Shown one piece after another: positions 1 through 5,533 of a stretch of 5,533 nt of DNA. Position numbers and translations under genes: made by a program. Source of the DNA: Campylobacterales bacterium (GTDB lineage Bacteria; Campylobacterota; Campylobacteria; Campylobacterales; Sulfurimonadaceae). The notes under the pieces were generated by a model. The model worked only from the letters and a program-made list of their open reading frames with translations, made no database searches and was not told where the DNA came from. Position 1 is the first letter of the stretch; each line of letters opens with the position of its first letter. The stretch spans positions 1 through 5,533 of the forward strand of contig JAFGVR010000103.1 of NCBI GenBank assembly GCA_016937915.1. Reading direction: 5' to 3'.

Positions 1-2840
1 CTATCAACTACCGCTATGGGTTTGAGCTAGGTGAGTTTAACAAGATAGAAGATAGCATCAAAAAAATAAATGAGATGGTAAAAAAACAAAAAGATAAGAT
101 AAAAAGTGTTGAAACACTCTTTCATTCATTTGAGAAAAAAGTTGATGCCAAAAAAGAGAGACTAACCAAAGAGATAACAAAACTTGAGCTTTTAAAAGAG
201 GAGTTTAACCCGCTTGAACTTGAGGAGAACATCTCAAATGCAAGTAAGTATGAGGGTGTTTTAAAAGATTTAGACGCCAAAAAGTACAGCCGCTTAAAAC
301 TCAAAGAGGAGCAAACATCAGCTCTAAAGGAGTTAGAACAAGAGATAGAGCAGTTGGAGTACAAGATAAAAAACACTATCCCAAATGAGGTGAGAAAAAT
401 CATCTATAACTTAGAGGAGATGGAGAGAAACGAGCATCAAAGCCGTAGGGTTGAGATAGAAAAAGAGTTTGAAAACCTAGAAGCTAAAAATAGTGATGCG
501 ATAAAAAAATATGATGCCCAGATAGAGGAGTTAAAAAGTTCTAAAAACTCCATCGAGTCAAAGGTGTTTGATGAGCAAAGAGATGCAAAAGAGAGATATG
601 AAAAAGAGACAAAAAAACTAGAGTTTGATAAAAAAACAACTCAAGATACTCTAGAAGATAGACAAAACAAGATCTCAAAACTAAAGATAAAAAAGAGAGA
701 TATTGAGTTTGAGCTTGATGAGCATGAGAAAAAATATAAAAAATTAAGAGCTGAAAATGCAAAAGAGTTGGCATCTAAAAAGAGATTTTACGATAATAAG
801 ATAGCAAACGCAAAAGCGATACTCTACCCACCAAAAAATAGCCTAAACGAGTTTTTATCAAACGAGATAGATGGGTGGGAGGAGAGTGTTTACCCTATCA
901 TCGATAAAGACCTTCTAAAACGCTCATGTGATGAGCTAAACCCACAGGTGATAGATGCCACTAACCCCATAGGTTTTAAACTAGATACAAAAACTCTAAG
1001 CCACATCCCAACAAAAGATGAAGCACTAAAGCAGATAGAGGATGCTAAGTATGCAAAAAGGGAGCTTTTGAGAAACTCAAAAAAGGTGTATAAAACAAAC
1101 ATCTCAAACCTTGATGAGAAAAAAAATGAGATCATCTCAAATCTGGAATCGTCTAAAAAAGAGATAGATAACCTCATAGATGAGAACTCAAAAGATAGTG
1201 CATCGCTAGAGAAAATCTATAACAACATAAAAGATAAAACCGAAAAACTAAAAGTAGAGCTTGATGCTATAGAGTCCAAATATAAAAAATCAAAAGATGA
1301 GTTACTCCAAAAGATGCACTCTTTGGAAAATCTAAAAAAAGAGATGAGAGATGAGTCGCAAAAACTCTCAAAAGAGAAACAAAAAGAGTTCGCAAAAAAT
1401 GATGAGATAAGGGATTTTAACCTAAACGCTATTAGGAAAAAAGAGACCACAAAAGGTAAAGAGGAGATAAAAAAAGTTCAAGATAAGATAGATACTTTAA
1501 ACACTCAAAAAAAATCTTTGGATGAAAATGAGATGATATATAGACTCTCAAAAGAGATAAATCTACTTGAAAAGCAGATGAAAATCATAACTGATGCCAT
1601 AAGATTTTTGGAAAAGTATGATGAGCATAAAGATGAGATAGAGAAACTTCCACTAAAGCAAAGTGAGTTTAGCAGATATAAAAAATATTATGACGGTAGA
1701 AAAGAGCTGGTTTTTAGAGTTGTAAAAACAGTTGATGCAAAGATAGCATCTCTAAATGATGAAAAAAATGCCCATGAGAGCAGACTTAAAAAGTACGATG
1801 TTGGGATAAAAAAAGTTCAAACTCTAAAGCTAGAGATAGGGGAGGAGATGCTAGAGTGTGAGGAGTTTTTAGTTGAGATTATCGAGGATTATGAAAATAT
1901 CTTAAGTGAGTATAGAACTAAAAAATCAAAATTTAGAGAGCTGATAGATAGGCTAAAAAAACTAGAATCCCACTCCATCATAGAGCTAAATTTCAATCTA
2001 GAAAACTTCTCAGAGGTTAAGAGTATCGGTGAGCTTGACAACATACTTGATAGTTTAAGTGAGCTTGATAGTTTTGAGAAAAATAAGTACGAGAGTGAGA
2101 AAAAAAGGGCTCACAATAACTTTGATTCGTTTTTAAGAAATACAATCCCTAGCAAACTTCAAAGTTTTGATGATTTGGAAAATGAGTTTGAAAAAGCGAA
2201 AAACTCCATAAACAAGAGTCTCTCAAACGCTGATTTTGGGGTGATAAAAGAGATAAGACTTGTGATGGATAGCCTTAAAAATAAAAACGACTCCATCGCA
2301 TCGCTGCTTCAAGAGTTATCAAAAAAAGTGCGTGATACTACAAACCTCTACTCAAATAAATCTTTATTTTATTTTGATGTGGCAAAATCGGTTGGAAATA
2401 TAGAGGATATAAAAAACATACTAGAAGAGGTGAAGAAAAAAGGCTCAAACGGTTCTATAAACCTTTTTGATACCATAGATTTATCTATCTCTTATGTGGA
2501 AAATGGAAGAAAAGTTGAGAATAAACTAAACATTAAAGATGAAAGCTCATCAGGGGGAAATATCCTTTTAAAAGTGGCTATTGCTATGTCAATCCTTAAC
2601 AGATATGCTAAAAAAACAACTGGTGAGACACCGTTTTTCCTCATCATAGATGAGGTTTCAAAACTTCAAAGTAAAAACCAAGAGTTGATTCGCAGTTACA
2701 TAAATGAAAACGGTTTTAAAACACTTTTCATAACCCCAGACCCAGCCTACCCAGACCCAAAAAGAGCGATATATTATACATTTAAAAATATCCAAGAAGA
2801 GGGTGAGCATCTAGAGATCAGACAGATGAATATAATTTAG
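1..2840 (+). CDS. SMC/MukB-like coiled-coil ATPase, 5'-partial (C-terminal ~945 residues)
   Basis: This is the 3' part of a large gene; the frame is open from base 3, adding 24 residues before the first ATG at 75, so that ATG is probably internal. Residue numbers here count from it. Residues 1-245 and about 316-620 are almost all Lys/Glu-rich helix, as in SMC-type coiled coils. Residues about 249-315 form a compact non-coil insert containing GWEES, resembling a hinge or the matching insert of MukB/MksB/JetC or DUF3584 proteins. The C-terminal half-head (about 760-921) has a signature-like SSSGGN (824-829), a hydrophobic Walker B strand ending in DE (859-860), and a final strand with ITPDPAYPDP, similar in layout to the end of MukB. 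Walker A must lie upstream. Such proteins bind DNA and use ATP in chromosome organisation (MukBEF, MksBEF) or plasmid defence (Wadjet JetC). No JetD-like nuclease gene follows, so an Mks-type or stand-alone role is favoured. The subfamily is uncertain; the SMC-like class is fairly sure. Confidence 0.8.
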   Translation, partial: INYRYGFELGEFNKIEDSIKKINEMVKKQKDKIKSVETLFHSFEKKVDAKKERLTKEITKLELLKEEFNPLELEENISNASKYEGVLKDLDAKKYSRLKLKEEQTSALKELEQEIEQLEYKIKNTIPNEVRKIIYNLEEMERNEHQSRRVEIEKEFENLEAKNSDAIKKYDAQIEELKSSKNSIESKVFDEQRDAKERYEKETKKLEFDKKTTQDTLEDRQNKISKLKIKKRDIEFELDEHEKKYKKLRAENAKELASKKRFYDNKIANAKAILYPPKNSLNEFLSNEIDGWEESVYPIIDKDLLKRSCDELNPQVIDATNPIGFKLDTKTLSHIPTKDEALKQIEDAKYAKRELLRNSKKVYKTNISNLDEKKNEIISNLESSKKEIDNLIDENSKDSASLEKIYNNIKDKTEKLKVELDAIESKYKKSKDELLQKMHSLENLKKEMRDESQKLSKEKQKEFAKNDEIRDFNLNAIRKKETTKGKEEIKKVQDKIDTLNTQKKSLDENEMIYRLSKEINLLEKQMKIITDAIRFLEKYDEHKDEIEKLPLKQSEFSRYKKYYDGRKELVFRVVKTVDAKIASLNDEKNAHESRLKKYDVGIKKVQTLKLEIGEEMLECEEFLVEIIEDYENILSEYRTKKSKFRELIDRLKKLESHSIIELNFNLENFSEVKSIGELDNILDSLSELDSFEKNKYESEKKRAHNNFDSFLRNTIPSKLQSFDDLENEFEKAKNSINKSLSNADFGVIKEIRLVMDSLKNKNDSIASLLQELSKKVRDTTNLYSNKSLFYFDVAKSVGNIEDIKNILEEVKKKGSNGSINLFDTIDLSISYVENGRKVENKLNIKDESSSGGNILLKVAIAMSILNRYAKKTTGETPFFLIIDEVSKLQSKNQELIRSYINENGFKTLFITPDPAYPDPKRAIYYTFKNIQEEGEHLEIRQMNII

Positions 2841-2843
2841 GAG
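2839..2843 (+). promoter_or_regulatory. Ribosome-binding site of cysQ
   Basis: AGGAG lies 5 nt before the cysQ ATG at 2849. Its first two bases are the last two of the upstream TAG stop codon, so ribosomes finishing the ATPase gene end on the cysQ initiation site. This supports the chosen cysQ start and translational coupling. Confidence 0.8.
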
Positions 2844-2848
2844 TCAAA

Positions 2849-3640
2849 ATGTTAGAAAAAATTGAGTTAGAAAAGATAGTAGAGATAGCAAAAGATGCTG
2901 GTGAAGTTGTGATGGAGATCTACAAAAGAGATTTTGCAGTTGAGTACAAAGATGACAAATCACCTCTAACAGAGGCTGATTTAAAGGCAAATGAGTTAAT
3001 CTGTTCAACTCTAAAAAAACTTTATCCTGCTATCCCCATAATGAGTGAAGAGAATAAAGAGGTGGAGTATGGGATTAGAAAAGGTTGGGATTACTACTGG
3101 TGCATCGACCCCATAGATGGGACAAAAGAGTTTGTGAAAAAAAATGATGAGTTTACGATCAACATAGCACTTATGAAAAAAGATACTCCAGTTTTAGGTG
3201 TGGTTTATGCTCCAGCTATTGGTAAAATCTATAGTGCAAAAAAAGGGTGTGGGGCATATTTGAACTTCCAAAAACTACCTTTAAAGTTAGAGAAAAAACA
3301 CTTCACCGTAGTAGCTTCAAAGTCGCATCTATCAGATGAGACCAAAGCGTTTATAGAGGCTTTAAAACAAAAGCATCCAAACCTAGAGGCAAACTCAAGG
3401 GGAAGCTCACTTAAGCTTTGTATGGTAGCTGAGGGTAGTGCAGATATATACCCAAGAGTCTCACCAACCATGGAGTGGGACACGGCTGCTGCAGATGCGA
3501 TAGTGCGTGAAGCTGGGAAGATGACATACATATACGATGAGAGCATTTCAGCACTAGAGTATCTTGAAAATCAAGATAGACTAAAACCTGTGGTTTACAA
3601 TAAAGAGAATCTTTTAAATAGTTTTTTTATAGTTTGTTGA
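2849..3640 (+). CDS. cysQ: 3'(2'),5'-bisphosphate nucleotidase CysQ
   Basis: The 263-residue protein belongs to the inositol monophosphatase/FIG superfamily and aligns from end to end with E. coli CysQ (246 residues) as I recall it. Metal-binding motifs are intact: SEE at 66-68, DPIDGTKEF at 87-95 and WDTAA at 210-214. GSSLK (185-189) followed by CMVAEG (191-196) matches the substrate-side segment of CysQ, and KEF directly after the DPIDGT motif separates CysQ from plain inositol monophosphatases. The enzyme is Mg-dependent and cytoplasmic. It converts PAP to AMP and phosphate, removing the inhibitory by-product of PAPS use in sulfate assimilation or sulfation. The start is fixed by AGGAG 5 nt upstream. 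It follows the SMC-like gene by 8 nt and is probably in the same transcript, although no functional link between them is obvious. The neighbouring cys genes are not in this window. Confidence 0.93.
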   Translation: MLEKIELEKIVEIAKDAGEVVMEIYKRDFAVEYKDDKSPLTEADLKANELICSTLKKLYPAIPIMSEENKEVEYGIRKGWDYYWCIDPIDGTKEFVKKNDEFTINIALMKKDTPVLGVVYAPAIGKIYSAKKGCGAYLNFQKLPLKLEKKHFTVVASKSHLSDETKAFIEALKQKHPNLEANSRGSSLKLCMVAEGSADIYPRVSPTMEWDTAAADAIVREAGKMTYIYDESISALEYLENQDRLKPVVYNKENLLNSFFIVC

Positions 3641-3666
3641 AACTTTAAGGATTTTTTAGATAAAAT
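3637..3666 (+). promoter_or_regulatory. Candidate sigma-70 promoter of the rpsP operon
   Basis: TTGAAA (3637-3642, 5 of 6 to consensus) and TAAAAT (3661-3666, 5 of 6) are 18 nt apart. The spacer contains TTTAAGG and a six-T run just before the -10 box, a habit of Campylobacter and Helicobacter promoters. The -35 box overlaps the cysQ stop codon (TGA 3638-3640). Transcription would begin near 3673, giving a leader of about 138 nt before rpsP. This is predicted from sequence only. Confidence 0.55.
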
Positions 3667-3674
3667 TTCACCAT

Positions 3675-3743
3675 CGTTTGACTTCTAAAATAATCCCTCT
3701 GTGATTAGAAGTTGTAAGCAAACGCCAAAATGGCGGTAAGAGG
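3675..3743 (+). promoter_or_regulatory. Structured 5' leader of rpsP (interrupted stem, hairpin, possible pseudoknot)
   Basis: Two nested complementary pairs form an interrupted stem: CGTTTG (3675-3680) with CAAACG (3719-3724), and ACTTCTAA (3681-3688) with TTAGAAGT (3705-3712). The right-hand strand carries a 6-nt bulge (3713-3718), and the loop is 16 nt (3689-3704). A second hairpin, CGCCA (3723-3727) with TGGCG (3731-3735), follows immediately and shares two bases with the first. CCTCT in the first loop (3696-3700) could also pair with AGAGG (3739-3743), forming a pseudoknot. The structure starts about where the predicted transcript would. There is no following T-run, so it is not a standard intrinsic terminator. 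A ribosomal-protein autoregulatory leader or an mRNA-stabilising 5' end is possible; function is inferred only. Confidence 0.45.
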
Positions 3744-3798
3744 CACAATAAAACTACAATTATTTTATTCTGCAGATACCCCCAAATTTATTTTTTAC

Positions 3799-3802
3799 AG
3801 GA
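3799..3802 (+). promoter_or_regulatory. Ribosome-binding site of rpsP
   Basis: AGGA sits 8 nt before the ATG at 3811. It decides the start in favour of this ATG over the in-frame ATG at 3730, which has no such site and lies inside a hairpin. Confidence 0.75.
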
Positions 3803-3810
3803 CACAATAT

Positions 3811-4038
3811 ATGACAGTAATTAGACTTACTCGTATGGGAAGAAAAAAGCAACCATTTTACCGTATTGCGGTAACAGATAGCCGTAAGCGTAGAGATGGT
3901 GGTTGGATTGAACTTATCGGACACTATAACCCGATGAATGATGACAAAACTTTAGTAGTTGATAACGAAAGACTTGACTACTGGTTAAGCGTTGGTGCTA
4001 AAATGAGTGACCGCGTTAAAAAGATAACCGGTCGTTAA
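3811..4038 (+). CDS. rpsP: 30S ribosomal protein S16
   Basis: The 75-residue basic protein opens with [19 protein letters not shown], the hallmark N-terminus of bacterial S16, followed by [10 protein letters not shown] (21-30), IGHYNP (36-41) and a WLSVGA segment (58-63). S16 binds 16S rRNA early in 30S assembly. The length fits the short S16 of Campylobacterota. The frame is open upstream to an ATG at 3730, but those 27 residues have no S16 character, and the ribosome-binding site and family N-terminus both point to 3811. The gene uses CGT for several Arg codons, consistent with high expression. It is the first gene of the operon and ends 2 nt before khpA. Confidence 0.97.
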   Translation: MTVIRLTRMGRKKQPFYRIAVTDSRKRRDGGWIELIGHYNPMNDDKTLVVDNERLDYWLSVGAKMSDRVKKITGR

Positions 4039-4040
4039 TC

Positions 4041-4277
4041 ATGATCGCTGATTTTGTCGCACATTTTGCTAAACTTGTAGCAACTCATCCAGAAGATGTA
4101 AAAGTTGATGTAAATACTAGCGATGAAATAACGCAGATAGTTCTTTATGCAAATCAAGCTGACATAGGTAAGCTTATAGGCAAAGAGGGCAAGATGATTG
4201 GTGCTATAAAAACTGTTATCTCTGGTTGCAAGGCTAAAGATGGTGTGAGTTATAGGATTAATGTTGAAGCAATCTAA
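4041..4277 (+). CDS. khpA: KH-domain RNA-binding protein KhpA (YlqC family)
   Basis: This 78-residue protein is essentially one KH domain. The GKLIGKEGKMIGAIK segment (43-57) contains the nucleic-acid-gripping GKEG loop (47-50) in the usual I-G-x-x-G-x-x-I setting. KhpA proteins bind RNA and, in Firmicutes, pair with KhpB (EloR/Jag) to affect cell elongation and transcript levels; its role in Campylobacterota is less clear. Location between rpsP and rimM is typical of the family. The ATG follows the rpsP stop by only 2 nt and has no purine-rich Shine-Dalgarno in front, so translation probably depends on ribosomes arriving from rpsP. Its last 17 nt overlap rimM. Confidence 0.92.
   Translation: MIADFVAHFAKLVATHPEDVKVDVNTSDEITQIVLYANQADIGKLIGKEGKMIGAIKTVISGCKAKDGVSYRINVEAI
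4254..4257 (+). promoter_or_regulatory. Short-spaced ribosome-binding site of rimM
   Basis: AGGA inside the end of khpA lies only 3 nt before the ATG at 4261 and 6 nt before a TTG at 4264. The tight spacing may lower initiation at the ATG or indicate that the TTG is also used. Either choice changes the protein by one residue. Confidence 0.5.
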
Positions 4278-4803
4278 AAAAGAACTGATTCAAATCGCTA
4301 CTTTAGGTAAAGTAGTTGGGCTTAAAGGTGATTTGAAATTACATATAAATAGTGATTTTCCTGAGCAATTCGTAGCTGGAAGAAGTTTCATAGTCAATGA
4401 AAAAGAGACTATAACCCTAAGTGATGTAAATCACCAAAGAGGTTTAGTAAAGATTCAAGGTTATGAAAATCCTGATGATGTTAGGAGATTCACAAATGCT
4501 AAACTTTATACTACTATAGAAGATACTAGAAAAAATTGTCACCTTGAAGAGGGTGAGCATTTTTGGTTTGATATAGAGGGGTGTAGTGTTTATGAAAATG
4601 GTAAAGCACTTGGTGTAGTTAGTGAACTAGATAGAATTTTAGATAATAACTACCTAAATATAAAAACAGATGAAGCATTAGTTGAGTCTGGATTTGCTAA
4701 ATCATTTTTATTGCCATATAACAATATGTTTATAATCGATAAAGATGTAGAAAATAAAAAGATCACCGCTACTGGTGCTATGGATATTTTAGAAGCATCT
4801 TAA
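4261..4803 (+). CDS. rimM: Ribosome maturation factor RimM
   Basis: The 180-residue protein has the two-domain RimM layout. The N-terminal beta-barrel carries [13 protein letters not shown] (16-28), the family's GxxxGLxGxxK pattern. The C-terminal PRC-barrel begins at [11 protein letters not shown] (100-110), equivalent to the usual E-Y-Y-W-x-D-L motif, continues with LGVVSEL (117-123), and has LLPYNNMFI (150-158) near the end. RimM binds S19 and helps mature the head of the 30S subunit. The start overlaps khpA by 17 nt in another frame, and the stop overlaps the trmD start in TAATG. Length and N-terminus fit Campylobacter RimM as I recall it. The sequence is divergent, as is common for this family. 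Confidence 0.94.
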   Translation: MLKQSKKELIQIATLGKVVGLKGDLKLHINSDFPEQFVAGRSFIVNEKETITLSDVNHQRGLVKIQGYENPDDVRRFTNAKLYTTIEDTRKNCHLEEGEHFWFDIEGCSVYENGKALGVVSELDRILDNNYLNIKTDEALVESGFAKSFLLPYNNMFIIDKDVENKKITATGAMDILEAS

Positions 4804-5504
4804 TGAGATTTACATTTGTAACATTATTTAAAAGTTTAGTAGAGGGTTACTTTAGTGATTCGATACTTAGTCGTGCTATCGATAAAGATATCATAGATGT
4901 TGATTATCTAAATCCTAGAGATTATTCTCAAAATAAACACCAGAAGGTAGATGATACCGCTTTTGGCGGTGGAGCCGGTATGGTTATGTATCCTCAACCA
5001 CTTTGGGATGCATTGGAAGATTTAAAAAAGCAAAATGAAGATGTTTACATCATTTTTTTGACACCTGTTGCAAAACAGTTTGTTCAAAATGATGCTAAAA
5101 GACTCTCTAAAAAATCTCATATAGCCTTTGTGAGCGGCAGATATGAGGGGATAGATGAGAGGATAATCGAGAATTTTGCTGATGAAGTGTTTTCTATAGG
5201 TGATTATATATTAACAGGTGGGGAACTTCCATCACTTGTAATGTGTGATGCCATAAGTAGAAATGTAGATGGTGTTTTGGGAAATAGTGATTCTTTGAGT
5301 GTGGAGAGTTTTGAGTCTTCACTTCTAGAAGCACCCACTTTTTCAAAGCCTCAGGTATATAATGAGATGGAAGTTCCCTCAGAGTTTTTAAAGGGAAACC
5401 ATAGTAAGATTCGCTCACTAAAATTGTCTTTGTCTGAGTCAAAAACGAAGTTTTTCAGACCAAAGCAGCTCTTAAAGCATAAAGCTGAGCAAAGGTTATC
5501 TTAA
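4803..5504 (+). CDS. trmD: tRNA (guanine-N1-)-methyltransferase TrmD
   Basis: The 233-residue SPOUT-class enzyme uses S-adenosylmethionine to make m1G37 in tRNAs with G36-G37, which prevents +1 frameshifting; it acts as a homodimer. Visible family motifs are FGGGAGMVM (54-62), [10 protein letters not shown] (111-120) and [11 protein letters not shown] (132-142), the last two building the trefoil-knot cofactor site, then VLGNSDS (158-164), EAPTFSKP (176-183) and LKGNH (196-200) with the following RRP-like FFRP (217-220). The residue aligned with E. coli catalytic Asp169 appears to be Glu168, a conservative change. The start overlaps the rimM stop by one base (TAATG), with only a weak AGAAG 7 nt before, so expression is likely coupled to rimM. 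It is somewhat shorter than E. coli TrmD (255), mainly at the C-terminus, as usual in this phylum. Confidence 0.97.
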   Translation: MRFTFVTLFKSLVEGYFSDSILSRAIDKDIIDVDYLNPRDYSQNKHQKVDDTAFGGGAGMVMYPQPLWDALEDLKKQNEDVYIIFLTPVAKQFVQNDAKRLSKKSHIAFVSGRYEGIDERIIENFADEVFSIGDYILTGGELPSLVMCDAISRNVDGVLGNSDSLSVESFESSLLEAPTFSKPQVYNEMEVPSEFLKGNHSKIRSLKLSLSESKTKFFRPKQLLKHKAEQRLS

Positions 5505-5523
5505 AACCATTCTAAATAAAATT

Positions 5524-5528
5524 AAGGA
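5524..5528 (+). promoter_or_regulatory. Ribosome-binding site of a downstream gene (expected rplS)
   Basis: AAGGA lies 5 nt before the window end, so a start codon is expected at or just after the next base. The conserved order rpsP-khpA-rimM-trmD-rplS suggests the gene for ribosomal protein L19. The 29 nt after trmD contain no terminator-like hairpin, so rplS would be in the same transcript. The gene itself is not visible. Confidence 0.6.
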
Positions 5529-5533
5529 CTAAC

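Noticed and set aside
75..77. ATG at 75 as the true start of the large ATPase gene
   Set aside because: The frame is open for 24 more codons to the window edge, no ribosome-binding site precedes 75, and the required Walker A half of the head is absent from what follows.
122..1450. Antisense open frames opposite the ATPase gene
   Set aside because: They are Ser/Phe/Leu-rich mirror images of Lys/Glu-rich codons, lack recognisable domains and have no promoter or ribosome-binding context.
75..2500. Repeated AAAAAAGAGATA-like strings as DNA repeats or phase-variable tracts
   Set aside because: They reflect Lys/Glu/Ile codons of a coiled coil, have no fixed period, and the frame is unbroken.
3622..3628. 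Seven-T run near the end of cysQ as a phase-variation site
   Set aside because: It is short, made of AT rather than the G/C tracts usually used in this phylum, and slippage would alter only the last few residues.
3678..3706. Second promoter using TTGACT at 3678
   Set aside because: No good -10 box stands 16-18 nt downstream; GTGATT and TGTGAT match poorly.
3681..3712. Inverted repeat as an intrinsic terminator of cysQ
   Set aside because: The stem is AT-rich with a 16-nt loop, and no T-run follows the right arm.
3755..3760. TACAAT as a -10 box closer to rpsP
   Set aside because: It matches the hexamer, but the bases at the -35 distance (GGCGGT) do not fit and no T-rich stretch precedes it. 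A weak alternative start cannot be excluded.
3730..3810. In-frame N-terminal extension of rpsP from ATG at 3730
   Set aside because: The 27 residues do not resemble S16, the ATG has no Shine-Dalgarno and sits in a hairpin, while the ATG at 3811 has AGGA and the exact family N-terminus.
5517..5522. TAAAAT as a promoter for the gene after trmD
   Set aside because: It lies directly before the ribosome-binding site, so a transcript from it would start at or past the site.

Overview
The window looks like an AT-rich chromosome segment of a member of the Campylobacterota (epsilonproteobacteria), probably a free-living Sulfurimonas- or Sulfurovum-like lineage. This rests on the codon style (many AAA, ATA and TTA/CTA codons), the 75-residue S16 protein, the gene order rpsP-khpA-rimM-trmD, and a promoter with a T-rich stretch before a TAAAAT -10 box. 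The genus is an inference.

All genes are on the + strand. Region 1 (1-2840) is the 3' part of a large gene for an SMC/MukB-like coiled-coil ATPase. The reading frame is open to the first bases of the window, so the true start and the Walker A motif lie upstream. Region 2 (2849-3640) is cysQ, the 3'-phosphoadenosine-5'-phosphate (PAP) phosphatase. It starts 8 nt after the ATPase gene, and its Shine-Dalgarno sequence overlaps the ATPase stop codon, so the two are probably co-transcribed.

Region 3 (3641-3810) is a 170-nt intergenic stretch. It holds a good candidate sigma-70 promoter whose -35 box overlaps the cysQ stop codon, then a leader that can fold into an interrupted long stem, a small GC-rich hairpin and possibly a pseudoknot. 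No conventional terminator separates cysQ from what follows.

Region 4 (3811-5533) is a compact ribosome and translation operon: rpsP (S16), khpA (KH-domain RNA-binding protein), rimM (30S maturation factor) and trmD (tRNA m1G37 methyltransferase). The genes are 2 nt apart or overlap by 17 nt and 1 nt. The window ends on a strong ribosome-binding site, so another gene should start at the next base or so; by synteny this is expected to be rplS (L19). The operon supplies a ribosomal protein, an assembly factor and a tRNA-modifying enzyme that protects reading frame.

Most of the window is ordinary core genome. The parts that merit attention are the divergent SMC-like ATPase, with unusual signature and D-loop residues, and the structured rpsP leader. 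I found no CRISPR array, mobile element, tRNA or rRNA, and nothing that on its own demonstrates a new system.
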